Shown here: piece by piece, positions 44,408 to 57,000 of the stretch | Layout of the letters: each line of letters starts with the position of its first letter | How positions within the stretch are numbered: the first letter of the stretch is position 1 | The notes under the pieces: generated by a model | What the model saw: the letters and a program-made list of their open reading frames with translations, nothing else | Database searches by the model: none | What the model was told of the DNA's origin: nothing | Made by a program: the position numbers and the translations under genes | DNA from: Mucidula mucida | Lineage: Eukaryota > Basidiomycota > Agaricomycetes > Agaricales > Physalacriaceae | Direction of reading: 5' to 3' | NCBI GenBank assembly: GCA_015501055.1 | Contig: JADNYV010000032.1 | Coordinates: forward strand, 1-64,000 | DNA: 64,000 bases

Positions 44408-45230
44408 TCGGAGCCCGAAACCGTCGCCGGGATGGGCAAACTGGCGTTCTACGGGCAGGAAGCGGGGAAGAGGCATGGATGGGCAAAGGACTACGAGCGC
44501 GCCAGAGGAAGTGAGGAGGCGAAGAAGGATCCCTTCGCCATGCACATGGAGCACGACGAGACTCTGCAAAAGATTTACGCGGACGCGGAAGGCGAGGATG
44601 GGTATCACCGTGATATGAACGTCCGTAACTCTTCAGCGCATTGAACAATATATCTGAAGCCTCCTCTATAGGTCTTCGCACCCGGCATCGGAATCGAGGA
44701 CGACATGAGCGTGATGGTAAGATACACTTCCGGCGCGACGTTGACGTATCACCTCGTAAGTCCCCATGTCCGCGATCAAGTTCGCCGCGCTAACAAACGC
44801 GCAGACCGCGTACTCCCCGTGGGAGGGCTACCGCGTCATGTTCAACGGCTCGCATGGGCGCCTCGAGCTGGACGTGGTCGAGTCCGAGTATCGTCTCCCC
44901 GCCGACGCTGAAGGCCTTGGCGGTCTCATCCACGGAACTAGCGCTCTGCCTCATGCCGGCGGAGCCAAGGTCACTCTCCAACGCCTTTGGGAGAAGCCTG
45001 AGATTCTTCCAGTCCATGTCGACCACTCGGCTCATGGCGGAGGTGATACGCGTATGCTGAGCAATCTATTTGGACCAAAGCCTGGGGAGGTCGCTGACAC
45101 CGGCGATGCTTCCAAGCAATCCGCGAACGAGCGCGACGGTGCGATGGCTCTGGCGGTTGGACTCTTGGCGAATGAAAGTTTCAAGAACGGGCAATTCATT
45201 GACGTGAAGAGTTTACAGTTGCCGCTTTGA
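43630..45230 (+). CDS. Gfo/Idh/MocA-family oxidoreductase
   Basis: Six exons: 43630-43927, 43979-44087, 44147-44205, 44262-44620, 44672-44755 and 44805-45230, giving 444 residues. The N-terminal NAD(P)-binding Rossmann motif reads [17 protein letters not shown]. The family motif TEKPMTTD (EKP loop, with the catalytic lysine) and the substrate-domain segment [18 protein letters not shown] (with H and D of the usual active site) are intact. Such enzymes oxidise or reduce sugars, inositols or sugar acids. Being divergently paired with an anion/sugar-acid type transporter, it probably works on the imported compound. Substrate not determinable. Confidence 0.9.
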
Positions 45231-46530
45231 AAGTGAATGAAGAATTTCTGTACTATGTATGGTGGGTAGTCAGTATCAAAAATGAATTCATCTAATTCAT
45301 ACGCACGTATGGCCGGTATTCAGTGACAAAAGATTTCCTAACACATGTTACCTTTTGTTGATTTCAACGCATATTTCAGCAAATTTTGTGAAGACGCAGG
45401 TCCTAAATGAAGAGGCATCCCGATATACAGGTCTGCGTCAGCATAAAGTAATTGGCACAGGTACATGCGCTGTGCTGTTGCCGGATTCGCGCGCCCTGTT
45501 CGGACCGTTTTCCCATACATGGTAAGCCCGCCCCGCTGTGCGGTACCTCCAAACACATGGTTCGAGGTTGCAAGGACATCCTGACTGAGGGTGAGGTGCA
45601 TTGAATGATCAAGCCTGAATGCTTAAACCAAAGATGATTTTCAGTGAGAGCTAAAGGCCTACTCTGTGTGGCGTGCAGTATCGCGGTCTTGACCTTGACG
45701 AGGCGGGCATCACAGCCGTCATGGAGCACTTAACCAACGGACTACTCGCATCAGATCCCGCTATCACACTCTGGGTCAGATATGGGAACCCGGGACAGTG
45801 TGGTGGATCATGCATGGCATGACATATCATCGAGTTGCCGCTGGGCGGGTGATGAGAGTTGGGACTCGGGAGCCTGGTGACCGGTAGTCACTGGAGTATG
45901 GCGGGCTCAGATAGCGTGTCATCTCGAAAGATGTAGGGACATAACCTTGCAAAATTTAGGACCTGTGTCCAACTTTGGACATCAATATCAACCTGGGTCA
46001 AAGTCCCGGCAGATGTGACCTGTGTTGAGCAACAATGAAAATCATGAACCTGCATGTTAGCGAATTTGGCTCCACCATAGCCCATATCACTAAACAATCT
46101 GCACTGTGCGTATGTCTTGACAAATAAATAGTACATGTCTTGATGAACAAAATGTGCACCAATCTGAGTGAAGGACACGATAACCAGGAGCCGACGACAA
46201 GCGGATGTGAGTACGAGGCGGGGGTGAAAGAAAAAAGGCCGAAGGCGCGCTGTACAACAGTACAATGAGAAAGTGCCGAAGGCAGGAGAAACTCACTCGG
46301 TTCGTTTTGAGACCCGACGGGTAACAAACCGCCGACACCTCTTTGCGACCTAGTGGACTAGGTAGAGATGTCGTTGCGTGAGTAAACAAAGGGGGGGGGG
46401 GGGGCGAAGTTGAGGGACTCACCTCATATTGGCCTTCTGTAATCTATCCAAGATTAAAGCCGAACTAGTAGAGAACAAAGAAATGAGATTGAGTCCAGAG
46501 AAATAAGTTACAAGCAAAAGTCCAACTCAC
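45231..46530. other. Intergenic region with a 14-base G run
   Basis: No gene supported on either strand; several open frames at 45888-46422 (minus) lack start context and homology. A run of 14 G lies at 46391-46404. Confidence 0.5.
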
Positions 46531-49365
46531 TCAAGAAGACGGATCCGCAGTCACTGTTCTGAGAACCTCCCTGAGGTCGTGCTCATCCAACAAGCTTGAC
46601 CTCAGCGCGCCCGCATACATGTTCCAAGCGACCCCTCGAAAGGCCAAATACTCATCAACAATTCTCTCCAAGACATGCTGCACCAATACCCCGACCGTTC
46701 GGTCGCTCTCGAGGTACAGCTTTAACCTCACGACACTCGACCTCAGATCCCGCTCACACGCTGCTCGGAAATTCGCATTCAGCTCCTCAGCCGCCGCTTG
46801 CGAAGCCCAAGGCTGCGCAGTCAGTGGCGTCGCGCCGTCGTTTTCTTTGGTATGCCACGCCGCGTTGAAATCGTTCACCCGATCCAACCACGTTCGTAGC
46901 GGTGTACTTATGGGCACCGCGCATTCTGCGATGACATCCGAACAAACGCGGCGCAGTTCGTGGTCAATACCCTTCGAAAAAGTCAGCTTCGCTTTAGTGA
47001 CAGGGACTAAAACGTACGTGCTTGACCCCGCCAATACTTCCGTCTCCACGGGGAACTCCAAATGTTGAAAACAGGGCGTCAGGGAGCAAGGCAGTTGTTC
47101 GACTTAACATCGACGCCAAGGCATCTGGAAGACTGGTTAGACAAGGCTGAAAGTTCAAAGAACATGCGCACCAGTCACACCAGAGAAGTTCATACTGTTA
47201 GGATCATAATCTCGTTGAACAAGCTCGAGGTTGTTCGTGATCTCCTTCATGATGAGGAGGTGCCTGACTAGGAACAACTGTCCGTCCAGGTTAGTCGTGG
47301 GTGGATTCTTCATCTTGATTATCTCGGATGCTGAAACCAAGGACTGCTGACAAAGCGAGAGGGCCTCTTGAGAGATGTCCTCGAAGATTGCAGGCTAAGA
47401 CATTGTTATCAGGAAAAACATTCAAAAGGGTATTGTAGATGCTCACTTTAACATAGGGCCGGAGTTGTGAGAGCACCCAGTACGTCTTCTGCAGCGTCGG
47501 AAACCAGGTGTCTTGTTTCGCCAAAGACTCGGCCGTGAAAATCTGGCTGATGCTTTCCTTCTCCTTGAGATCAAGAGCCGACACCGGCTTTCTCGCCTCT
47601 GCAATACAAGTCAGTGCTGGTATGCCTGGAAGCAAAAGCCTTACCCAACAGGATATCCGGATAGGCCAAATCCTCTGGCTTGGTGACATAATAACGGATG
47701 TCGGTCTGAATTACGGACTGAGCCTTGAAGAACAAACGAGTCTGCGCGTCTTGGAGCACCATCTCGAGCAATTGACTGATGTGTAATCGATGGAGTCCCC
47801 GTCGCTTCCCGTCGAGGTCAAGATTAAGCTCGTCAACGCCATCCTCGTCGTCAAGATCGACGTCGGGGCGATCAAGGACCATAAGCGCCTGTAGCACTGT
47901 ACAAACTTCACACAGGGCCGTTAAACGCGGTTCGTGAAGAATCCGGGGCCGCAGATCGTCGTAGAGATAATCGCAAAGATTTTCGAGGTACTGACTAGGA
48001 CTGATTCAGCAGAGATCTGCAAGCGAGTTTATGGACGTACTAAAGCTGGTCTTCTCCAGAGTTGAAGAATACTCGGAAAAGGTCGAACTCGTCAACACAT
48101 AAATCCTTCAGATAACTGCAACCCGTACGAGTCAGCGCTACGAGTTCTGTACGAGTGGGATCCAAGCCTTTGATTTCTTGCATCAACCGGCCGACGAGAA
48201 GTGACTTGCGTGTACTGAGGTATGCAGCATGACATTCTGAGAGCAGAGACGCCAATTCTTCGTGATGGGTCAAGGCCCTTCTTTCCAATTCGCGGAGCAA
48301 AGGGGCGAGCTGTGGAGAGACGCTCTTGAAGCGCGTATACAGAAGATGCATTTGGGCGGTGGAAGAAACGTCCTTCTCGGAAAGCCGTCTTGAGATGTCT
48401 GCAGATAGCGCTCGTAATGAACCGACGAAATACATCTTGATGAGGGTCATGGCGCGCGTCATGCATTGCTGGAAGCGGAGCAAATAGACCTCTGCTTCAC
48501 GAAAATGCCGCTGGGGGCAATGAGTACGAGACCATTCCGTCGAGAAAGGGCTTACATGGGCTTTGAGATAGTCGATACAGATATCCACGCGTTCGACCAT
48601 GTATAAAAAGTCAGACTGGAGGACAAGAGATTCTCCGGGATGGTTGAGCATTCGCGTGGCATGTTCCAATTCCTGGAAATACTCCAGACGGGTCCCAATC
48701 TCGTCCGTGAGTTGTAGTAGACGATCCTGAGGTCTTGTAAGGCCAAGTGAAGGATACGGGGCAACAACTTACGCGTTCTTCCAGTAAACGTTCGCAGGCA
48801 TCCTTGAGACTTTTGCCTCCTTCTTCGACACTGGTCCATCCTTGTAGCATCTGGTCAACTTCAAGATCGATTTCGTCGATTCTCTCCAGCAGAAAGTCGC
48901 AGGTCGACAGGTGATCCGACACAGATGCTACGTGGGCGCGAAAGTGAGCCTCTTGACTGTGCAGAACAGACCGGTCGATGACAGCGAACCAGTCATAAAA
49001 CTGCTGCGGCGTCTGAACGGGCTGTTTGGGATGCAAATTGTGGGCTGCGCGCGACGAATTAGGTGTACCAGGCCGGGAATTGGGGCCTAAAAGTTTCGTC
49101 TTGGGTGTCGACGGACGTGAGGGAAAGTTTTCGTCATCATTGTACTAGAGAAAATTTGATGAAAGGCGATATGGTCGGGGTGAATGTGGCCCACCTTCAA
49201 AGGTAGAGGCAGCGTTTCGCTAGCCGTCTTGACAAGTCCAATGCTGCGTAGTTCGAGGTCGTCCAACGGCGCCTTGGCCTCCCAGTCTTCGACATTTACA
49301 GTGGATTTTGCGGTCGTCGGTACAATCAACGTCGGCCCTCGTCGTGGAGCTGTACGCGTCGCCAT
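46531..49365 (-). CDS. COG3: COG3, conserved oligomeric Golgi complex subunit 3
   Basis: Nine exons: 49365-49195, 49144-48773, 48726-48556, 48510-48041, 47994-47645, 47598-47447, 47394-47172, 47124-47018 and 46971-46531, giving 818 residues. The Sec34-like core is clear: FLLERIDEIDLEVDQMLQ, then ELEHATRMLN and YLKAHRHFREAEVYLLRF with FVGSLRALSADIS. Later segments (YLENLCDYLYDDLRPRI, LFLVRHLLIMKEI) follow the family to its end. COG3 is in lobe A of the COG tethering complex that returns vesicles within the Golgi. The start is the second of two close ATG-like positions; the upstream one in frame is TTG. The N-terminal ~100 residues are serine/proline-rich. Confidence 0.93.
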
Positions 49366-50124
49366 AACATGGCCCAAACGGTGAGGGTGGAAGGGAAGTC
49401 GGAGTTGCCTTTCTTAGCGATTGCCGTTTTCAGCTGTTTCCAAAAATTCTTGGACCAATCTGGATCGATCACAAAGTGTCCAAAATAATTCACAAGATTA
49501 CAACAACTCCTGCAATTCCTCCAAGGACACCGAGCACCGGGCCAACAGTCAGAACTCTCCTCAGACATATTCAGGCATCCTCTGATAAAAAAGCCGCAGC
49601 AATCGCGCCGTGCTAAGGTAGCTGACCGGGCTCTACAGTGATCGGCTCGGAGGATCATGATATCGAACGACGTGTTTCCTACCTCTGCGCGGCCCCCAGT
49701 CAGTGCTCAAGAGGAGAATTAATCATTGGAAAATTGTCTCTCGAAAGCCGGTGGGAGCCGGACGTAGTTTGGGAATTATAGGAAATGTTTTACTTTTTTC
49801 GATTTGATTCGAGATCGGTTCAAGAAATTTGGAAACTGACGTGACTTTTTATGACGTCCTCCTTGCTTTCATCCCTCAACAGCGCTGACAGCTAGTAGTA
49901 AGGCTCACTCGCTTCGCATATTCATTACCTTTTAGGACTCATATCGCACGATTCTGTGACTAAATTCTCCGGCGCTTTACCTCAAAAGGATATGTCGCCA
50001 CAAACAATCGCTGCCTCGCGGCGACAATCGTTCCCATCCCGTGACTGTTGTGGACCACCCTTCGCGCCCTATAAATACTGCTCACGGACGCAGTACCTTC
50101 CTCACCAGTACCACCACCATCTCC
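49366..50124. other. Intergenic region upstream of a truncated gene
   Basis: No gene seen. It separates COG3 and the truncated gene, which are transcribed divergently, so it likely holds both promoters. Confidence 0.5.
50070..50077 (+). promoter_or_regulatory. TATA box of the truncated gene
   Basis: TATAAATA sits 55 bases before the ATG at 50125, with a C/A-rich leader (CACCAGTACCACCACC) typical of fungal 5' UTRs. Confidence 0.55.
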
Positions 50125-50355
50125 ATGGATCCGCCCTCACTCGCAGTGTTACTTTGCCCATCCCCCATCGCACGCTTCTACATCGACTGTTTGTCCCAAA
50201 ACCTTCCAATCACCCTGAGGGCTGTCCAGCAACATTCATTCGACTCGTCTCACGAAAAGGTTGAATCCTTCTCCCCGTTTGACGTATGCAGCAATGTTTT
50301 CGACACCCGTATGCTCAGCTGCCTCTGTGAGAAAACGAGAGCGATGTGTCAATGA
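50125..50355 (+). pseudogene. 5' part of an unidentified gene cut by a repeat
   Basis: After the TATA box and leader, the frame starts MDPPSLAVLLCPSPIARFYI and stays open for 76 codons. The last ten codons lie in the 237-base direct repeat that starts at 50326. The natural 3' part is not visible downstream. The coding start looks genuine, but no family is recognised. Confidence 0.4.
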
Positions 50356-50562
50356 ACAGGTGAGTTAGGAAGTTGACGGGACTGGAAGGTGCGGAATACC
50401 CGCAAATTCGAAACTGAATTTTACTGACTACCTACAGGTCTTTTATACTCTACAGGTATGTAGTAAGAATAACTATTAGAGGAGTAACTGATCTACGGCG
50501 GGAATGGTGGCAAGTTGGTGGTGATGGTACCAGTGAAGTGCGCCGGGATCGGGAGTACCGGT
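50326..50562 (+). repeat. Direct repeat B, copy 1 (237 bases)
   Basis: Begins TGTGAGAAAACGAGAG and ends GGGAGTACCGGT; 237 bases, matching 51353-51589 with about a dozen substitutions and no length change. The copies are 1027 bases apart. They might be LTRs of a small non-autonomous element, but ends do not read TG...CA and no target duplication is evident. Confidence 0.7.
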
Positions 50563-51352
50563 ATTGAGTGATGAACGGGGACGCGACTCTGAGATGGTGA
50601 TGGCGGGAAAAGCCCCCTTACATTCTGAGGCGATCAAGTCATAGCTACTATACGTACATATTTACCTAGCAGCTCTTGGAAGCCGAGCAGCCGAACACAC
50701 AGATTCCAACATTGAGTGCAGCGATGCACTTGATATTCCAACACACCCCTGCAAGTGCTGAGCTGCACGAGCATAACAAGCACCCCTGGAATCTACCAGG
50801 TGCAATGTCTACAAGGTTGGTGGGAAACACGTGAATGAACACGGACAAGTGTAACCTGACTTCTGCTGGTAACATGTACAGACCGGCATCGAGCATTGGA
50901 CCGATGGTGAGATTACTAATCAACAAGAAGACATGCCAGAATGGGAGTTGGGCTGCGACAATGAAGATGACGGCAGCAGCAATAATGATGGGTTTGGCAA
51001 ACGGCCACAGTGATGAGTACATGTCAGTGCAGGAACGGAGATGATGACAGGATGGAATGAAGGGAAACAACGGGATGGGATTAAGGGAAATGATATGGTG
51101 GCAATACGGCGCGGGGGGACACAGCACATCGGTTCAAACACAACACCAGCGCGCAACAATAATGATACAACAGTAGGCTTCAGCCCCTATGGGCAACAAT
51201 GATTCAACAACAGTAGGCTTTGGCCCCTACACTGGCACCGACAATCGCACCAGATGGCTTTGGCCCCAACAGGCAAATGATAATAACAGCGGGAAACAGC
51301 GACAATTAGTGATGCAATGGCGAGGAAGAACAGCTGGATAGTTTTAAATTTG
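50563..51352. other. Segment between direct repeats B
   Basis: Contains the hairpin AGTGCAGCGATGCACT at 50715-50730, a minus-strand frame with hydrophobic stretches (50666-51127, no support as a gene) and a short tandem repeat at about 51155-51275. No homology recognised. Confidence 0.4.
51155..51275. repeat. Degenerate ~38-base tandem repeat
   Basis: Three units share the words AACAGTAGGCTT, GGCCCCTA and AACAATGAT. The first two are well conserved and the third (CAGATGGCTTTGGCCCCAAC) is degenerate. Confidence 0.55.
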
Positions 51353-51589
51353 TGTGAGAAAACGAGAGTGATGTGTCAATGAACAGGTGAGTTAGGAAGT
51401 TGACAGGACTGGAAGGTGCGGAATACCCGCAAATTCAAAAGTGAATTTTACTGACTACCTACAGGTCTTTTATACTCTACAGGTATGTAGTAAGAATAAC
51501 TATCAGAGGAGTGACTGATCTACGGTAGGAATGATGGCAAGTCAGTGGTAATGGTACCAGTGAAGTGCGCCGGGATCGGGAGTACCGGT
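51353..51589 (+). repeat. Direct repeat B, copy 2 (237 bases)
   Basis: Second copy of 50326-50562. After it the homology between units is interrupted by the hAT relic and seems to resume at 52417 with a shared 29-base block that starts with AGTGCAGCGATGCACT. Confidence 0.7.
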
Positions 51590-52416
51590 GTTTCCGGGTC
51601 ACGCGGAAACTCAAGTACTTGATTCGGCCAGGGATCTCGGCTACTCAATTGTTTGATCCGCGGATCAATAGCAAGTCGGGTCATAAACAGATTGCGAGTA
51701 GGGCATCTGAGCGGTGAGTACTCGTTACAGTACTCGCACTTACTCGCACCTAATTGTAGTATCTGCGACCAATAGACTCAATCAGACCGTGAACGTCTTG
51801 GAGGATTACCTGGCAACACCGCCAGTCGGAACTTGTGTTGATCCAGTCCGCTATTGGGGCTCTATTGGATGTACCCAACAACAAGGGTAAGACCACAATG
51901 ACATGCAAGGAGCTTGGCGCTGATGGCGCTGGACTTTCTAGCATGCCGGGTATGCTTTGCTTCTTTATTCCATCTTCTTCTACTGATGATCAGTCTAGCT
52001 ACATGACGGATGTTGAACAGATGTTTTTGGGGGCCGGCTTAACGGTTACCAAACATTGTTTCAACTTTTGGATGAGTCTGTTCGCGCCTGTGTCATGTTG
52101 AAGGATTGGTTCAAGTAATTTGGATTTTCAACGAAAAAGCCGCACGGAAAGGTAAATCTGATGAGTGGTTATTACAAAGTGGTTGTTTATGTACAGTTTT
52201 ATTACAATATTATGTAGCTTAATCCGCAAGTATTTGTGACTTGTTACTGATCCGGATCGTCTTCAAGTACTCGCCAAACTTGCGAGTACTCAACTCGTTT
52301 GACCCGCGAGTCAGCGCGGATCGAGTAAGTTCCGGATACAAGTATGCCCTTTTGGCCTCGAGTACTTGGCTCTCAGATCGCGGGTCTGATCCGAGTATTA
52401 CTATTGAGGTCTCTAG
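51590..52416 (+). mobile_element. hAT-type DNA transposon relic
   Basis: Around 51770-52110 broken frames retain the C-terminal hAT dimerisation region: LEDYLATPPVG, then YMTDVEQMFLGAGLTVTKH and, after a one-base shift, ESVRACVMLKDWFK. The flanks are full of AAGTACT/GAGTACT words (subterminal repeats), denser at both sides than in the middle. Internal coding sequence is mostly deleted, so it is non-autonomous and dead. It appears inserted in, and to interrupt, the second unit of direct repeat B. Exact ends not certain. Confidence 0.6.
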
Positions 52417-52439
52417 AGTGCAGCGATGCACTTGATATT

Positions 52440-53479
52440 CCAACAGCCTCTTAGAACTGCAATTCATTCAAAAAGAAGATCTGGTTCTCGAGGATTGTGT
52501 TGTTCTAAATCAGTACCGGGATTCGTTGGATTACATAAGAACATGGGATATCAGAGGCCCTTACAATCATACATGTAATGCCAAAAAGCTTTGGAAGCTT
52601 GCATATGATTGATTTTGGGAAATTAAGCGGTGATCCAGCGTGGACAATGCCCCAAACTCCATTATGATTGTACATGACCTTTCTGCCATCTTCGTGTCTC
52701 TCTGATATGTAAGCTGCTTCATAGAATATTATAATGGGAAAATGTGTTGATCTTCAAAGGCGAATGAACATCTGTGACTGGTTATCCCCACCATCTACAA
52801 GTACCGGCTAGTTGCTGTCAACACACAAATCAGGAGCATGAAGAGACCTTCAATGTTCGAAGAAGCAGCCGTGAAGCGTCATGGCACAATATTGCAATCC
52901 AAACACTTTGTGTGCGTGCGAAGCGCAGTTTGGCCGATCAGGTGCGGGGACATTTTCTTTGAGTGAAAGAGAGGTGTGTGGACCCCTGGTGGGTCGCCGC
53001 TTCAGCCTCCACTGGGCAGAGGCTCTAATGAAGGCAAACAGTCCGCGTATGAACCTATTAGGCATTTGTTGGCTTGTGAGTCAAACCAATGGCATCTGTA
53101 TGTCGGACAGTGCACAGTGCCTGCTATTATTCAATCTCAATCCAGCCGCTCAAGGATGGCAAGTCAGTGAAGCAACTGGCATAAGCTCTAGCTATTTTAA
53201 CTGACTGCTCTATGGTTTTATGACTTTTGTATCATATTCATACCGCCTCACATATATGTACAAGTAAATATTCTCCAACTTCCAAGTAAGAAATGAAAGA
53301 CCTTCCTGGTACCGTCTCCAAGAGCCTTTGTAGATGCAACATATGAGCCGGCGGTCTCATGTTGCGGATTGACCCGTGTTCATCTGGGGCACTGGGATAT
53401 GGTCTATTGGTGTATGTTCTAATGTAGGCATGTCTTAAGTCCCTTTGTCGACAGTGTTATTGGGTCCTAGAAATTATAA
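52440..53479. other. Degenerate coding-like DNA, unidentified
   Basis: From about 52445 a plus frame reads LLELQFIQKEDLVLEDCVVL and NQYRDSLDYIRTWDI before stops appear. Later pieces (MKRPSMFEEAAVKRHG near 52850) continue in the same strand. It looks like a dead gene or element open frame. No family recognised. Confidence 0.3.
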
Positions 53480-53484
53480 TTCAC
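53480..53484. other. Target site duplication, left (TTCAC)
   Basis: TTCAC directly before the LTR at 53485 and again directly after the other LTR at 59933-59937. A perfect 5-base duplication shows an undisturbed retrotransposon insertion. Confidence 0.9.
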
Positions 53485-54014
53485 TGTTAGCGACTGACTA
53501 AGCCACGAGACTCAACCAGGTACCACAGCAAGAACTAAGGAAGAAAACGTTCGTGTTCGTAAGACTAGGCTAGGCCAGGTGTATAAACGAGATCGGAACT
53601 AAAGTACAATGATACTACACTACTGCTTATATACTAGTAAGCCTGTGTTTGGGACTCCTTGTCCATACATGTTTCCGCTAGGGATAACTCCACGCCCTTG
53701 ACCCAGTGTTGTATGCTACTAGTCCGTGAAACCATTAAATACGAGTGGTAACTGCATGTAAGTAATAATACTGAAACAACTATGTGTGCTACGAGTGTCG
53801 GTGGTGTGTATACAATGGGAAATCCATGAGGTATCGGCATGTATGATGTCATCCATGTGTTAGGCGTGTGTCCGACATGAATACGGCTTCGGTAATGAAC
53901 AGGAGTATGATCGGTGACAAAACAGATGATGAAACAGTCCGTTGGTTGATAAGACAAGGCCCCCGATAAGATATGACAAGATGTGAAAATGTGAAAATAT
54001 GGCAATTCATAACA
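53485..54014 (-). repeat. 3' LTR of the gypsy element
   Basis: 530 bases; aligns without gaps to the 5' LTR with 23 differences by my count, 21 of them transitions, many at CpG. Contains the TATA-like TATATAAG and the AGTTCCGATCT primer sequence on the minus strand. Confidence 0.93.
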
Positions 54015-54017
54015 TCA

Positions 54018-54027
54018 CCCCCTCCTT
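54018..54027 (-). other. Polypurine tract
   Basis: AAGGAGGGGG on the minus strand, three bases before the 3' LTR, overlapping the pol stop codon. Expected primer for plus-strand DNA synthesis. Confidence 0.75.
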
Positions 54028-57000
54028 AAGGCGCAAGTTCCATTCTGCGCCAGATTTGCTCCATGAGGGCCGCAGAGGGTAGTGTCACGTCAAGAGGTTT
54101 GGTGTCAGGCGGTGGCATGGGTTGGAATAGATGGGATGGAAACTGCGACATGGGAACTTCAATACGAGCAAGCGCAGGTGGCTTTGGCTTGTTTGGATAT
54201 TGTTGGTGAAAGTCACGAATAGCTTTGTCGGCATTCTTGAGATTGCATGCTGGTTCCCATGTCTGCTTGTGTGTGCCATAACCCTTCCAGTGAACCTTGT
54301 ATTGAAAACCCCGCGGTACTTCCGGGAATTAACCACTTTTTCAACTTCCCATTCCGGTTCGGCTCCTTCCAGCACAGGTGGTGGACACGTGTCTCGGGGT
54401 TGCGTCGGGAATTGGGGCTCGTGATAAGGTGTCAACAGGGCCTCATTGAACATGGGATGGATGCTTTTCCACGTGTGAGGAATCTGGAGCTTGTAAGAGC
54501 TCGTCCCGACTTTCTTGATCACTTTGAACGGCCCGAAGCGTTTGTCATCAAGCTTCTTCATTGGTCGGTCCGTGCTGAGATTTGTCCCTTCCAGCCATAC
54601 TTTGTCGCCCTCCCTGTATTCTACTGCGTCTGTCCGCTTCCGGTCATAAAACCGTTTCATGTCCTCTTTTGCCATCTTTAATGCCGACCCTACTTCGTCC
54701 CATGTTTTCCTCATGCTGTCGGCAAACTCCTGCGCAGTCTTGTTTCTCGATGCCGTTTTCGGAGCGGTGCCTTTGTAGGGGTGTCTGCCCATGTCTGCGA
54801 AGAACGGAGTAACCTTGGTTGCTTAATGTACCCAATCGTTGTAAACGAATTCGGCAGAGGGTAACCATTCATGCCAGTTGTTCTAATGGTAATTGACAAA
54901 TAACCGTAAGAAATGTTCTATCTCTTGGTTCAACCGTTCTGTTTGCCCATTTGCCTGTGGATGGTACACCATTGTGAAGTTCCCTTCAATGCCCAACAGC
55001 CGGTATAACTCCTTCATGAAACGCGAGTGGTATTGTGGACCGCAATCATGTATCATCTGTCGTGGCATCCCATGTATGGGGAAAATGCAATCACGGTAAA
55101 TGCGGGCCATGCCTTCTGACATCAGAGTGGTGTGTGTCGGTATGATACGTAATCGCTTTGTGAAACAAACGTGCTGATCGCGTTGTATCCTCCCGATTCC
55201 GGCAGCTCTCCAATCATGTCCGTCCCTACTATCTCCCATGGTTCTCTTGGTACGTTTATAGGATGGAGGGGTGCAGCCGGTTTTGTGCGATGTGACTTTG
55301 TAACTTGGCATTTTTGACACCCTTCCACGTATTCACGGACGTCTTGGCTGATTCCTGGCCACCAATAGGTGCGTGTAATCAACTCGAGAGTCTTGTATCG
55401 TCCCGGATGCCCTGCAAGCTGTGCGTCATGGTGCATTCCAATAACTCTTCCCCGCAATTCCTTGTCCTTTGGTATGTAAATACGATCCTTCCATATAATA
55501 AGTCCATTTTCCTTCTCTTCCCATCCTTTTTCTTTGTTTTCTAATGCTTTTTATACGTATCTGTCCTTGTTTCCTTTTCTTTGTTTGATTTTGTTAAGTA
55601 ATTCGTCCTCCGGTGTAGCTACTGTATGTAAAGAAAATTGAATTTGTGATATAAAAAACTCCGGTTTTAGCAAAACAATGTTTTGTTATCTTTTTCCCCC
55701 TTCTCAAGGCCTGTCATCCTTGACAAGGCATCAGCTTTTCCCATTGTCTTGCCCGGCTTGTGAATCATCTGTATGTCATACTCCGCCAACTCCGTAACCC
55801 ATCTTGCCTGCCTCCGATTCAGCTTCTGTGGCTTTCGGAAGTACTGGAGGTTTTGATGATCGGTAAACACCTCCACCGTTTCCTTTGCTCCAAGAGTATT
55901 GTCTCCAGTCTCAATCGAGTCCATAATAGCCATCATCTCTTTGTCGTAGATCTCATAATTGCGCTCTACTTTGTTCAGCGCGCGAGACCGAAAGGCTACT
56001 GGTCTCCATTTTCCGTCAACCAACTGGGAAAGAACTGCCCGTTTGCATAGTTCGAGGAGTCTGCCTCAACTCAAAACTTGCCGTCGTTGTGTGGTACGAT
56101 CAGGACGGGTTCCTCCATCATCCTTTGTTTCAGCTCCTCAAACGCCTTGTGCTGCTCCAAGCCCCAAACCCACTCGCCCTTCCCGGTTAGCGATGTCAAT
56201 GGCTTTGCTACTCCCGCAAATCCCCTGATGAAATGTCGGTAGAAGTTGCAGAAGCCCAGGAATGACTGTACTTCCTTCTTCTTCGTCGGCTCCTTCCATT
56301 CCTTGACTACGGCCACTTTTGCTGGATTCATCTTCACTTCTCCTCCTCCAACAATAACTCCCAAGTAGTCTACAGTATGTGCCTCGAAACTACATTTCTC
56401 GGGTTTTAAATACAACTTATTTACTCGCAATATCTCTAGTACTCGTCGTACAATATGCCTATGTTCTTCCAACATATTTGTAAAAATAAGTATGTCGTCT
56501 AAGTAAACTATAACATGTCCTTCATCAATCAACTCCTTCAGAATGTGATTCATGAACAATTGAAACGTCGCCGGCGAGTTTGTGAGTCCAAAGAACATTA
56601 CCAATGGCTCAAACAGCCCCCGGTTTGTTCTAAACGCCGCTTTCCACTCATCACCGTCTTTGATCCGAATGTTATTGTAACCCCATCAGACGTCCATCTT
56701 TATAAACCACTTCGCTCCCTTCAACTTGTTGATAAGCTCCTGGATCAACGGCAAGGGATATCGGTTCTTGATTGTCATGTCGTTCAACTTCCGATAATCC
56801 TGTACTGGCCGAAGGCTTCCGTCCTTCTTTTTGACAAAGAAGAAGGGTGATGCCATAGGTGAAATTGATGGCCGTATACGTCCTGTCCGTATGTTTTCTT
56901 CCAGGAACTCATCTAACGCCTTCTGCTCGGATGGACTAAGGGGATAAACCTTGCAGTCAACCGGTTTGGAACCAGGCGTAAGTTCTATCGCGTGATCCCA

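Noticed and set aside
45888..46422. Minus-strand frames downstream of the oxidoreductase
   Set aside because: Three overlapping frames of similar length with poly-Ser/Pro content and no start context; typical of non-coding sequence.
50666..51127. 153-codon minus frame with hydrophobic stretches
   Set aside because: Lies between repeats, has low-complexity composition, and its coding strand shows no codon pattern or relatives.
51155..51275. CRISPR-like array
   Set aside because: Fungal nuclear DNA, only three degenerate units and no regular spacers; a minisatellite.
50326..51589. Direct repeats B as LTRs of a small retrotransposon
   Set aside because: Ends do not read TG...CA, no primer site or purine tract fits, and there is no target duplication; kept only as direct repeats.
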